From assembly GCA_029532415.1 (NCBI GenBank), contig JAQOTA010000025.1, positions 1-64,000 of the forward strand: a DNA stretch of 64,000 nt, written 5' to 3'. Positions within the stretch are counted from its first letter, which is position 1. Each line of letters starts with the position of its first letter. The DNA is from Marasmius tenuissimus. Lineage: Eukaryota > Basidiomycota > Agaricomycetes > Agaricales > Marasmiaceae. Shown one piece after another: positions 10,305 to 21,600 of this stretch. Position numbers and translations under genes: made by a program. Under the pieces are notes generated by a model. It made no database searches and was not told where the DNA came from. It saw only the letters and a list, made by a program, of their open reading frames with translations.

Positions 10305-12953
10305 ATGGTCGCATCCAGTGTTCTTGGATTCCCTCGTATCGGTGAGCCTTGAACTCATTGTTAGTTGCCACTTCTCGATACCGTGCTGACATTTTACTCG
10401 GAACACCAGGTGCCAACCGTGAAATTAAAAAGGTTGTCGAGGCTTACTGGGCTGGCAAGGTCTCCGCTGAGGAGGTCACCAAAGTCTCTGCTGAGGTCAA
10501 GAAGACCAACTGGACTGAGCTCAAGCAGCGTGGTGTTGACTTCATCCCCAGGTGTGTTTTAATTTTTTTCCCCTTCCACGGGCTGGATCGATGAGTTGAT
10601 CATGACCCTATCAGCGGTGACTTCTCCCTCTACGACCATGTTCTTGACCACTCTGCCGCATTCAACGCGATTCCTAAGAGGTATCAGGGTCAGGGACTCA
10701 ACGCCCTTGACACCTACTTCGCTATGGCTCGTGGACACCAAGCGAACGGTGTTGATGTTCCCGCTGGTGAGATGAAGAAATGGTGAGTAAAGATAGCATC
10801 AGGATGAGCATCACAGTCTGATTTCCATCAGGTTCGATTCGAATTACCACTTCCTCGTTCCCGAGCTCGACGATTCGACCGAGTTCAAGCTCAACTACAA
10901 CAAGGCTCTCGAGGAGTACAAGGAGGCCAAAGCCCTCGGTGTCACCACTCGCCCCGTGGTCCTTGGACCCATCACTTTCCTTGCCCTCGCTAAGGCCACC
11001 AAGGAGGCCAAGGAGGGTTTCCAACCCATCTCCCTCCTCCCCAAACTCCTTCCCGTCTACAAGCAGCTCTTGACTGAGCTCAAGTCGGCTGGCGTCGAAT
11101 GGGTCCAACTCGATGAGCCCATCCTCATCACCGACCTTGGTGCTGGATTTGAGTCTCAGTACGCCTCAGCTTACCCTGAGCTCGTCTCTGTTGCTCCCAA
11201 GATTCTCCTCACCACCTTCTACGGCCGTCTCGAGACCAACGTCAACTTCCTTGCCAAGCTCCCCATTGCTGGTCTTCACATTGACCTTGACCGTGCTCCT
11301 CAACAGCTCGACGCTGCCGTTGCTGCTGTCAACTCTACCTCCATTGTCCTCTCCCTCGGTGTCGTCTCCGGACGTAGCATTTGGAAGACCGACTTCGCTG
11401 CCGCTCTCAAGCTCGTCGAGAAGGCAGTCTCGGCTCTCGGACAGGACCGCGTCCTCGTCTCCACCGCTTCCACCCTCCTCCACATCCCTGTCACCCTTGC
11501 CAACGAGAACAAGCTCACTGAAGAGCAGAAGGACTGGTTCTCGTTCGCTCTCGAGAAAGCCTCTGAGGTTGCTACCATCGCCGCCGCCGCTTCCGGCTCG
11601 CAGGACTCCAAGGTTGCATCTGCTATCGAGGCCAACCGCGCTTCCGTCGCCAAGCGTCGTGACTTCGAGAAGAACTCCGACGACTCTATCCGTAAGCGTG
11701 TCTCCTCCATCAAGCCTGAGGATTACGAGCGCAAGAACCCCTTCGCTACCCGTCGTGAGGCTCAGAAGTCACTCAACCTCCCCAAGTTCCCCACCACTAC
11801 CATTGGTTCCTTCCCTGTATGTTTTGTCTCATCGATGGTATGACTCCCGCACTCACGTAATGATCTACAATCTACAGCAAACTAAGGAGATCCGTCAAGC
11901 TCGTGCCAAGCTCGGCAAGGGCGAACTCAGTGAGTCCGAGTACGACGAGTTCATCAAGAAGGAGATCGAGTCTGCTGTCAAGTTCCAGGAGCGAATTGGT
12001 CTTGACCTCTTGGTTCACGGAGAGCCCGAGCGTAACGACATGGTTCAATACTTCGGAGAGCGTCTCAACGGATTCGTCTTCACCCAAAACGCCTGGGTGC
12101 AGAGCTACGGTTCTCGGTGAGTTGAAATAGATCATTGTTTCTCTAGGCTAAGAACTAACGAGCAACCAATAGTTACGTCCGACCCCCCATCGTTGTCTCT
12201 GATGTCAGCCGCAAGGGACCCATCACCGTTCAATGGAGCAAGTACGCTCAGAGCCTCACCAAGAAGCCCATGAAGGGTATGTTGACTGGACCTGTCACCA
12301 TCCTCAACTGGTCCTTCCCTCGTGTCGACATCAGCCGTGAGCTCCAGGCTCAGCAGCTCGCCCTTGCTCTCCGTGATGAGGTCGTTGACCTTGAGGCCGC
12401 TGGCATCAAGGCCATCCAAGTCGACGAGCCTGCTATCCGTGAGGGTGTAAGTTTTGATCGCACTATCTTGCGACAACCTTTGCTGATGTTTGCTCAACTC
12501 TAGCTCCCTCTCCGTCGTGCTGACTGGGATACCTACCTCGGATGGGCCGGAAACACCTTCAAGCTCTCCACCGCCGGCGTCAAGGACGAGACCCAGACCC
12601 ACTCTCACTTCTGCTACTCCGACTTCGACGACATCTTCCCTCAGATCCAGCGTCTCGATGCTGATGTCATCTCCATCGAAGCCTCCAAGAGCGACTTGAA
12701 GCTCATCAACACCTTCAAGCGCTACGGCTACTCCAACAGCATCGGCCCTGGTGTCTACGATGTCCACTCCCCTCGTGTCCCCGGAGACGCTGAGATCCAG
12801 GAGCGTCTCAAGGCCATGCTCACTCACCTCGATTCCACCCTCCTCTTCGTCAACCCTGACTGTGGTTTGAAGACCCGTGGCTGGAAGGAGACCGAGGCGT
12901 CGCTCATCAACCTCGTCAACGCTGCCCGCTGGGCACGGGAGAACCACGCCTAA
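10305..12953 (+). CDS. MET6: Cobalamin-independent methionine synthase
   Basis: Seven exons (10305-10341, 10410-10551, 10615-10782, 10832-11816, 11878-12116, 12173-12446, 12504-12953) join in phase to 764 residues, the normal family length. The enzyme transfers a methyl group from methyltetrahydropteroyl-glutamate to homocysteine to give methionine in the cytosol. The N-terminal barrel begins [17 protein letters not shown]. The C-terminal catalytic barrel carries the zinc ligands expected for the family: His and Cys in [13 protein letters not shown], Glu in [11 protein letters not shown], and the late Cys in [11 protein letters not shown]. Asp in the VDEPAIREG loop is also kept. Wobble positions are strongly C-rich, consistent with high expression. 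Exon 7 was the left end of a tandem duplication; a truncated copy lies at 33317-33538. Confidence 0.97.
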
Positions 12954-13620
12954 ATTGGTGTTTTCACTCTCCTTTCCATTCTGGAAACTCATGCGCTTCA
13001 ACAGCGCCCGCAGAATCGTTAACTTATAGTTTTGATTAGAGAGTTACTCCCCCTCCTTTCATTCTCTCTCTCTCTGGCGGAAGGCCCTGTGGGTGGTTCA
13101 TCACAAAAAAATGCTGAGTTTTCACGTTTGTCGAAGTTTCTTGTTCGGGGGACCTCGGGGATGGGGGGTTGTCCCAAGGTGTATTAGGAAATAGGGAAAT
13201 TTAATCGTATACCGTAGTGAAGTCGAAGGATTTCAACATCCACTTGTATTATCTTTTCGTTCCGGCATTGGTTTTTGACACTGTAGCACATATTCACACA
13301 TACTTACATAGCATCAATATGACATTGTTTGTACTCTACTTTCGCGATGTGAAGACTGAAACTGAGGATTGCGCCGGGCGGGCGTCCGGATCCTGTGCGA
13401 TGCACGCGTCGTGACACAAAGACGGCGACCTCTCGATTCCTGAACCTGAATAGACTTTCCGATATCTCTAAAAACTCCTTGACTCGACTGGAGGTTTGTG
13501 CACTTGAAATATACGTCAGTCAGCAGACAAGTGGGCTTCTTTTTCTTTCTCAGGCGGCCTCGTGGCTGTTGTAACTCTTTCTTCAACCACCACTACGAAC
13601 TTTGAGATTTCTTTTGGACC
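12954..13620. other. MET6 3' region and TPR-gene promoter
   Basis: No gene is supported. It contains a CT microsatellite near 13065-13075 and, from 13239 on, sequence shared with the downstream duplication unit (33539-33884). Bases 12781-13238 are missing from that second unit. Confidence 0.6.
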
Positions 13621-15180
13621 ATGTCTCAAAATACCCGGGGCCGTGCGCAATCTCTGAAAGATGAAGGCAACAAACTCTTTATCGCGAAGAATTTCGATGC
13701 TGCAATGGGGAAGTACGACGAAGCCATCGCGCTCGATGATCGAAATCCAATTCTTTTCGCGAACCGGGCTGCTTGCAGACTGAGTCTAAGGAGGTATGGC
13801 TCTTCAGCTGGTCCTGGTTGGATTGCGATGCCTGACTTTGCGGGACGTAGATATATGGACGCGGTGGCTGATGCAGCCAAGGTATCAGACTTTTGTCAAA
13901 GTCACGTTTTCTCCAGGTTTAAATGCGTTTCGAATAGGCCACTGAGCTTGATCCGAACTATTCGAAAGCTTGGGCAAGGCTTGGAACCGCGTACGATGTT
14001 AGCCCAATTCTGATCTTCGCTCTGCCCGGTAATCGTTCAGCTGAACCCCCCTTTTTTATGGATTTGTTTGATAGGAACTCCGTCAGTTCGACCAAAGCGA
14101 GGAATATTGGAAAAAGGCTCTGGAGACGCTCCCGCGGGGAAATCTCACGGAGGCTGAACTCAAGCAGAAAGAACAGTACGAAAAGAACCATGCTGCTTCG
14201 AAGCGTTCCATGGAAGACATGAAGAACGAGGCGAAACATTGCGTATCGGGGACGACAGCTTGTCCCAAGAACCAGATGCCTGGAGTACGAGCTTTGGAGA
14301 TGAAAGCCCAATTGGAGCGTGAACGGAAGTACGATAGCAGTGTGGGTGTCGGACCTTTCCTCTTGATGTTATGCAGAACTCAACATCCGTTGTCTAGGCT
14401 TGGGCAATTGCCAGTGCATATGAGCAATTTCAGAAGGGGACGAAGCAAATGGACGACTTTAGGACCCATGGGCCCATGATGGCCATGTTCAACGTCCAAT
14501 CAATCGAAAACATTACCAATGCGGTTCTCTGCGACCGTCGCGTTCTTCAATGTACTGATAGTGCTTGGGTTGAAAAGGTCAGAAGACAAAGTATGTATTG
14601 CGGGGTCCGTGTGTCTGAAAATTTTCACTGATATTTTTTCAGTTCAAGGGGAGACAAGATGTACCGGAGCCTGGACGGAGGATGGGCCTGCGGCCCTTAT
14701 GCAAGAGGCAAACAACCGGCGAATTGAAAGAGGATGGGACCACGTTCGGCAAGCCGTTGGTACTACCATTCGGTATGGTACAAGATATGTCTTGAGAGTT
14801 TCATTTTAATCGCACCCACACAGCTGTTGGATTCTTTTCGGGATTCTGCACAGCCAAATGCAACACCACCACGTCGCCGCGCTCGAGCTCTACGGAAGAG
14901 CCCTCGAGGTTATGAGATGGGGCCGGAGGGAATGGAGTGGTATCTCCGCTGAGAATCGTGGGGTCATCTTTCTTGATTCGTTTATGCATAGCGTTCATAG
15001 TCTTTATCTGGATGCACTGGTACAGGTGCATTGTTCCTTCAAGTTTCTTCGGGCTCGTCTGGCTGATAGCTGTTGACCTAGATTGCTTCGAGCGAGAAGG
15101 ACGTTGGGAAGCTGGAACGTTTGGAAGAGCTTCAGGAAGAGGCGGTCAAAGTCATCAACAGTATCAATGGGAACCCGATA

Positions 15181-15185
15181 CCACC
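15181..15185 (+). repeat. Left target-site duplication of element 1 (ccacc)
   Basis: The same five bases are at 32189-32193. The undisturbed paralogue has a single ccacc at the matching exon-8 position. Confidence 0.9.
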
Positions 15186-15334
15186 TGTTGAGGCAGAGGT
15201 CCTGCCCACGCAGTGGCAGCATGGGACAGATTAGCTCACCTGGAGATAGGCTTAGAGGCAGCAACGAGAGCAGTAAAAGTACTAGTATTGCATGTAGATA
15301 CAGAGCTACTTATATACTATACAGAGGTGGCTGT
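15186..15334 (-). repeat. Element 1 left LTR, first part
   Basis: This part matches 31931-32079 of the right LTR. The LTR breaks off where element 2 inserted after gctgt (15330-15334) and resumes at 26251. Confidence 0.93.
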
Positions 15335-15853
15335 TGATGAGCCAGCATAGTTAAAGTGCACAGTGGGTATAACGAAGTAAACCTCACATGGGTAATACAC
15401 AGAGTGTTCTTGTAGTCTTGAGATGCTTGAGAAGAGGTGATAATCGAGTAGATTGTCCTAAGGCTTAAGGCCTTTCGTCCAGTCTTTTATACATAAGTTT
15501 CTGGTACATGTAATGAGTATTACACTAACTGAAACTACTACTAGATGTAGGTATTCGGCCCTAAAGGCGTAAAAGACATTAGTACTGTGTAAGTACTTCT
15601 ACCATGAATGGTAGTATGCTTGGTGAGCATAGTCGTGTTTGCCTCATGTATTGGAGACTCTACTTATGCTATTGGATAGCGACTGTCTATAGTGTCATTT
15701 ATGATGAAACTACTAGGTACGTAGTGAGATACGTAGACAGAGACGTAGTACTTGCATGAGGACGCAAGTGTTCTAGAGGCGTAGCTCTATAAATAGTGTG
15801 ACGTGTAAACAACATGTCAACAGTGTATCACATGATATCCATCATGTTCAACA
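15335..15853 (-). repeat. Element 2 left LTR (3' LTR in element orientation)
   Basis: 519 bp. Identical to 25727-26245 except two sites that are CG here and TG there (GATACGTAG versus GATATGTAG; GTGACGTG versus GTGATGTG). The adjoining purine tract in element orientation lies at 15854-15863. Confidence 0.95.
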
Positions 15854-16911
15854 CTCCCCCTCACTAAGTTCATCATGCGATCATGGAACTAGTGAAATGT
15901 CAATCCTAAAGATTGCCTGAACAATTCGAACTTTGTTCTGCCAAGATTCTTCGTAAGAAGATCAGCAGGTTGTTTAGCAGTTTCAACGAAATAGATTCGA
16001 GTCTTTCTGTGTTCCACTGCTTCCCTGATGAAATGATATCGATTGTCGATGTGTTTTGTTCTTTTATCAGTAGCTTCATTGCTGCTGAGAAAGATAGCGC
16101 CTTGGTTGTCGCTAACACATGGAACAGATCGAATAGGGAAGTTCAATTCGTTCAATAACGACTTCATCCAGCAAGCCTGACGTGTACAGTCAGATAGAGC
16201 CATATACTCTGCTTCCGTGGATGATAATGCAACCGTTTTCTGTTTCTGAGAGACCCAGCAAACTGGTGCATTGGCAAGCTTTACGATATATCCAGTCTGT
16301 GATCGACGATCATCTTTATCAGTTGCCCAATCAGAGTCAGCAAAGGCAAGTAGTCCTTGGTTGGATCTACCATCGTAAATGAGTTCATACTTTGCAGTGT
16401 GAACAAGGTATTTCACGATGTAAAGTGCCTTCTGGAGGTGTTCCTGATTAGGATTAGCTCCATACTGTGACATTTTGATTACAGCAAAGGATATGTCTGG
16501 TCTCGTTCCGAGAGCCAAATAAAGTAATGATCCGATAACTGATTGGAATCTATGCCTAATCTCGGGATTAACCTCCCCCTGGTTTTGGGTTGGGTTATAG
16601 CCTTCTGGCAAAGGCGTATATGCCGTCTTGGCGTTCAGAACTCCGAATTTACGAATTATCTTTTCAAGATAGTCTTGCTGATCAAGGATCAGTCTGCGAT
16701 TCTTCCGATCTCGAGTAATTCGCATTCGCAGAAATTCTGTTGGCTCGCCTAGATCTCGGCATTCCCAGATTTTCATGAATTCGCTTTTTAGTCTATTGAC
16801 AAGGTTGCGATCAGGACCCATGAATAAAGCATCGTCGACATAGACGACGGCAATGACCATATTGCCATTCTTGTTGAAGACATATACGCCAGCATCGGAT
16901 AAGCATCGTTT

Positions 16912-17097
16912 TGTTAGAATCGGGTATTGGGAGGAGCCATGGACAGGGCTCACAGGGACGAGGACGGCGGTTAGACGGACTCGGGACGACGACGATCGAC
17001 GACGATGGAAGGGAAAAAGATAGAATGTATTGATTACATACGCAGTACGGTATGAACAGTCCGGTTCCCGGACTCGGGCCGAGACCAAAATCTAACA
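16912..17097 (-). repeat. Element 3 left LTR
   Basis: 186 bp, identical base for base to 18459-18644. Confidence 0.95.
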
Positions 17098-17241
17098 CTC
17101 CCACCTGGTGAGGGCCGAGAAAGAATGAAAGGCTCCCACCGAATCAAAGAAACAAAGAACGGAGCAAAGGCTCCCACCGAAAAACTCAAACCAATACCAA
17201 CTGACAACCAACAACATCCAGTTGAAGTCCACAGCAGTCAC

Positions 17242-18339
17242 TCAAGTGTGAAGAGCGGGAAAGCTAGAACCAGATGAAGGAGACCCTGCTCGTGGGCGAC
17301 CAACAATATGGGCCTTGTAGCGGGGCTTGATATCCTTCTCCTCGATCATACTGATGGTGCCATCATGGGACCTGAAGTATACCCAGTTGGCACCAAAATC
17401 GGGGGCTGTAGCCTCCAGATCACCATTGAGGATGGCTTCAAGGACTTCAGGCGTGTGTTCCTGACCAGCGACGCTCGCCTGACCAGCAACTTCTGCCTGA
17501 TTACCAGAGCTCTCCTGGAGATCAGAACGTGGAGCTCCTCGGATGACCCAGTCCTTTACGTTCTGGGGCATGTCGTGTATGCAGCGATCTGCGATGTGTC
17601 CAACCAGTCCGCAACGCCGGCACTGATCTTCAGAAACCGCAGAGCACCACCGGAAACGCTGACCAGGTGGGGGACGAGACCCTCCAGCACTCCCACCGTA
17701 TCGCCCACCACCAGAAGATGGGTAGCCAGAGCGGGCTGCATTAGCAGACTCCTGCTTGATGGCGGGAACCTCCTCACCATCATTCTCGCCTGAGAGATCA
17801 GCTTTGGCAAGCATGACGTCCTTGACAGACTTGAGATCAGGATTACCAAGGCCATAGAGCTTGGCACGAGTCTCGAGATCGCGACATTGGGCAACCATGA
17901 GGCACATGACAGTCTCGTCGGGCTGAGGAACACCTAGGTCCTTGAGACGCTTTGCAGCAGACTCAATGCTCTGGATGTATGCGGAGACGGGGTAGTCGAG
18001 ATCGTGGGTGATGGATATGAAGGTCTTGTAGGCAGTAACCATGGCCTGAAAGTTCTTCGAGTCGAAGGAGTTACAGATCTTCTTCCACGAAGCAAGACCA
18101 GAAACCTCTTCTTCGATGAGGTAGCGATACTCGGGGTCGACAAGGTTTTCGAGGATGAAACAGAGCTCATCGTCGATCGGCTTCTTGCCGTCCGGGACTG
18201 CTTCAGCAAGCTCGGTAACGTAACCGGCATTGATAGCGTTGAAGAACTTGTGATAATAGATCTTCTGAACACGGAAATTTTCCGGAGTGAGCCTCTTCCG
18301 AGAACTGATGAGGGCAACGTGGGTGGGGTTGATGGTCAT
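17242..18339 (-). CDS. Gag protein of element 3
   Basis: Uninterrupted 365-codon frame. The N-terminal two thirds are helical and copia-Gag-like: WKKICNSFDSK followed by YPVSAYIQSIESAAKRLKDLG, the pattern of UBN2-type capsid domains. After a Gly/Ser/Pro-rich linker comes one zinc knuckle C-x2-C-x4-H-x4-C (CRRCGLVGHIADRC, near residues 240-253), which binds RNA in nucleocapsids. About 110 more residues follow the knuckle, ending after a Ser/Pro-rich tail; no protease DSG or DTG motif occurs. The Gags of elements 1 and 2 lack this knuckle, so they are unlikely to be the parents. The frame is intact and the LTRs identical, so the gene could still be expressed. Confidence 0.9.
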   Translation of the reverse strand: MTINPTHVALISSRKRLTPENFRVQKIYYHKFFNAINAGYVTELAEAVPDGKKPIDDELCFILENLVDPEYRYLIEEEVSGLASWKKICNSFDSKNFQAMVTAYKTFISITHDLDYPVSAYIQSIESAAKRLKDLGVPQPDETVMCLMVAQCRDLETRAKLYGLGNPDLKSVKDVMLAKADLSGENDGEEVPAIKQESANAARSGYPSSGGGRYGGSAGGSRPPPGQRFRWCSAVSEDQCRRCGLVGHIADRCIHDMPQNVKDWVIRGAPRSDLQESSGNQAEVAGQASVAGQEHTPEVLEAILNGDLEATAPDFGANWVYFRSHDGTISMIEEKDIKPRYKAHIVGRPRAGSPSSGSSFPALHT

Positions 18340-18444
18340 GATGGGGAAGGGTTTTTAACTGTTCGCACACGCCGACACAGAGAGAGAAAACCGGTGAAAA
18401 AGAGTGTGAATGGTGATTTTGACAGGAATAGGCGCTAAGGTGGC

Positions 18445-18458
18445 CGGGGCCCATAACC
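18445..18458 (-). other. Primer-binding site of element 3 (half-tRNA initiator Met type)
   Basis: In plus orientation GGGGCCCATAACC abuts the LTR start at 18459. It equals the anticodon-loop region of eukaryotic initiator tRNA-Met (GGGCCCATAACC), so the minus strand is complementary to the 3' end of a tRNA 5' half, as in Drosophila copia. Confidence 0.8.
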
Positions 18459-18644
18459 TGTTAGAATCGGGTATTGGGAGGAGCCATGGACAGGGCTCAC
18501 AGGGACGAGGACGGCGGTTAGACGGACTCGGGACGACGACGATCGACGACGATGGAAGGGAAAAAGATAGAATGTATTGATTACATACGCAGTACGGTAT
18601 GAACAGTCCGGTTCCCGGACTCGGGCCGAGACCAAAATCTAACA
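18459..18644 (-). repeat. Element 3 right LTR (5' LTR in element orientation)
   Basis: 186 bp, identical to 16912-17097, followed by the target duplication cgttt at 18645-18649. Confidence 0.95.
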
Positions 18645-21600
18645 CGTTTGAATCCCAGACGTTTCATGGATTCAGTACACTGACGCCACCAGGCACGAGA
18701 AGCCTGTTTTAATCCGTACAATGCTTTGCGTAACCTCCAAACCTTGCTGGAGTCCGTAACGAAGCCTTCTGGTTGTTCCATGTAGATCTCCTCATCTAAG
18801 GCACCATAAAGAAATGCTGTTTTAACGTCTAGCGCAGAGATCTCCCAATCTTCAAGCGCTGCTAGTGCCAATAGAAGTCGTACGGTTTCGAATCGTACTA
18901 CAGGAGAGAACAACTCGTTATAGTCTATCCCTTGTTTCTGCGAAAATCCTTTCGCAACAAGTCTTGCCTTCTTTCGGCCATCAGACTTGATGTCAAATAC
19001 CCAGCGGGATTTCACTGCTTTTCGGCCTTTGGGTAGTGTGACCACATCAAAGACGTTTCTATCTTTGAGTGATTGTAATTCCAGTCTGCATGCTGTTTCC
19101 CAAGATGGTCGTTCATCTTTAGGACGCTTCTGGACTTGTTTGTATGTCCATTCACGAACGTTATCATAACTACTGGCTTGAAGACCATATAGTTGATGAC
19201 CGTTATTCAGCAAGTAAACCAAGTAATTTTCTCCCCCTTGCTGAGCAAGATCGCTCATATCGTCATCCGTGTCCATAGGAGCGGCTGGATCAGGAACCCT
19301 ATTTGGTATTGTTTCAGGTTCATTTGTCGGATTAATCTGACTTTGCCAGCGTGCTTGAGAATCGATATCGCGTTCGATCTCAACAGGATGTCGATTTCCG
19401 TAAACATTAAACAGACGGTTGGGAGTTACTCTATTCCTTGGAGGGTTTCTTCTGACAGCTGCTGGTGGAGGAGCTCGTAAGTTCTCCCACTCATCATAGT
19501 CAGCTTGGCGAAATCCAAATGGATTTGTCGAACCAGAAGAACCAGCAGACCGTGGATCCGGACCATACTGATTAGGATTGTGATCGGAGCCTTTCGGTGA
19601 TCCGAATCCATCAGTATTTGGATGATTGCCGTTGTGCACATCATCGCTTTTATCATCCGGGACAGGATCCAAGGGAGGATCTCCTCCAGGTTGATGATCG
19701 TCATCATCTGATCCTGGTAGAGGTGGAGGATTAAAGAAATCATCATTATTGTGATGATCTTCATGGCCATCATATGGGTACGTTGGAAAGGGTATAGACC
19801 GGACAGGTTTGTCGGTTTTATCAAACTCTATGGATCCGGGCACTTCTTTCTGACATTTAGGAAACCAGTTCTCATCGAAAACTGCTTGTGGAGTAATGTA
19901 TACAGAACTGTTGGTTGTTCGAAAGAATCGATAAGCTTTTGATCCGCTCTCGTAACCAATGAAGATCATTGCTTCAGAGTGTGGAGCAAGCTTATTTTTA
20001 CGTTTCGGTATGTATGCATATGCGCCACATCCGAACGTCCTGAAGTATGAAACATCAGGCTTCTTATTTTCAAACAATTCAACTGGAGTTCTGTATTTCC
20101 TCAAACGAATAGGAGTTCTATTGTAGATATGGACGGCTGTGAGAATTGCAAATTCCCACCAGTTTTCAGGCGCACAAGCCTGAAAGCGCATGGCTTCAGA
20201 TTTTTCTCGTAGTGTACGATTAAATCTTTCTGCTCGTCCATTCTGTTCATGCACGTTGGGAGAACCTCTTTGTGGAAATATTCCTAGAGAGTTATACCAG
20301 TCCCATTGTTCATTTGAAAAGAATTCTCCCCCTCGATCGAAATGCATATGTTTGACCTTTTTATTAGTCTGGCGCTCTACAAGAGCTAGCCAATTGCGCA
20401 ATTTCTGATCTGTATTGCTCTTTTTACGAATTGGATATACCCATCCGTATGATGTTGCATCATCGAATAAGGTTAAAGCATATTCGTTTTGATAGTAAGA
20501 GCGAGTTGGATATTCTATCAAATCTCCGTGCACGAGTTCAAGAGGCTCCTTAGCTCGTTTTGAGGATAAAGGGTACGATTTAGCAACCATTTTGCCTTTG
20601 GCACATCCTCAGCATGGTTTCGTTTCTCCCTTCGAAGTAACCAACTTCATTGGAAGCCCTTTAACATTATCCATTAATTTTCCTAAGACTCTGGGATCAC
20701 AGTGTCCCATACGTCTATGCCATAATTCAGAAGTATTGAAAGATACAACAGATGTGAAGGAAGTTTCTCCCACAAGAACCTTCGCGTTCATCCATCGTAA
20801 AGGATCATCTTTATGGCTTGGGTAAAAGCTCATTAAAAGAGAACCATCTTTCTTGCTCCGGATCAAAGTCTCTGGAGAGTCCAGTAAAGTATAGTATCCT
20901 ATACTCCGGAACTTCCCACTAGAGATTAAACGATGTGGGCTGTCGGGATTATACATCACTGGGTATAACTTTGTGACTTGTGTCACTCCTGCGCTATTGG
21001 TGTGTCGGATGAGGACAGTACCATAGCCTACTATTTGCACATTTGCTTTATCACCCGCTGATGTAGTAAGACCTATTGGCATTTCCAAGGTCTGATAGTC
21101 TGAGAAATCCGTTTTATACGGAGTCATATGCGCTGATGCCCCACTATCAAGTAGCCAGGCATTTCGCGTATTTCTCACTTCACAATCACTCGAAAATGCA
21201 GCAGAAAACGACTTATATTTCGTCGTTGCATATACAGAAGTAATACTACATTTCCTTGGTACTGAGTTCCTTAGGATATGATAGTTCTGCATTGAGGATT
21301 TAGTGAAAGTTTGACTATTAGAACTTTGAAAAACTTGCCAGTCTCCACGATCGTTGCTTTCAGCCCAATCATTATCAACTCCTTCAAGGCCATCTCCATA
21401 GTCACCATCATCAAAGTACCGTTCATGCCATTGAAGCGGTTCTTGATTCTGACTTTGGAATGTTTGACGAACAAGATGTTCTCGACTTGTTCTGAGTTCT
21501 TCTTGATAACGTTGATTAGCGGCCTCTTCAACTTCTATCCAAGCCTCCAATTGGCGTCTATAGTTCTGCCACTGAACGAATCTCGTGGCTTGATATGGCT

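Larger units (their letters stand above)
16912..18644 (-). mobile_element. Element 3: short gag-only LTR element inserted in element 2
   Basis: 1,733 bp between two identical 186-bp LTRs (TGTTAGAATC..ATCTAACA in plus orientation), flanked by the target duplication cgttt (16907-16911 and 18645-18649). The interior holds one frame, a 365-residue Gag with a zinc knuckle, plus a primer-binding site against the right LTR and a purine tract against the left LTR (17098-17110). No protease, integrase, RT or RNase H is present, so it must move with enzymes supplied by another element. The structure corresponds to the TR-GAG class named in plants. Identical LTRs indicate recent insertion. Confidence 0.93.

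Noticed and set aside
11113..12120. 335-codon Ser/Leu/Pro-rich frame overlapping MET6 in another frame
   Set aside because: Composition is the frame-shifted image of MET6 coding sequence and it runs through a real intron.
12132..13001. 289-codon open frame antisense to MET6
   Set aside because: It mirrors the strongly C-rich codon use of MET6 exons and crosses their introns; no domain and no start context of its own.
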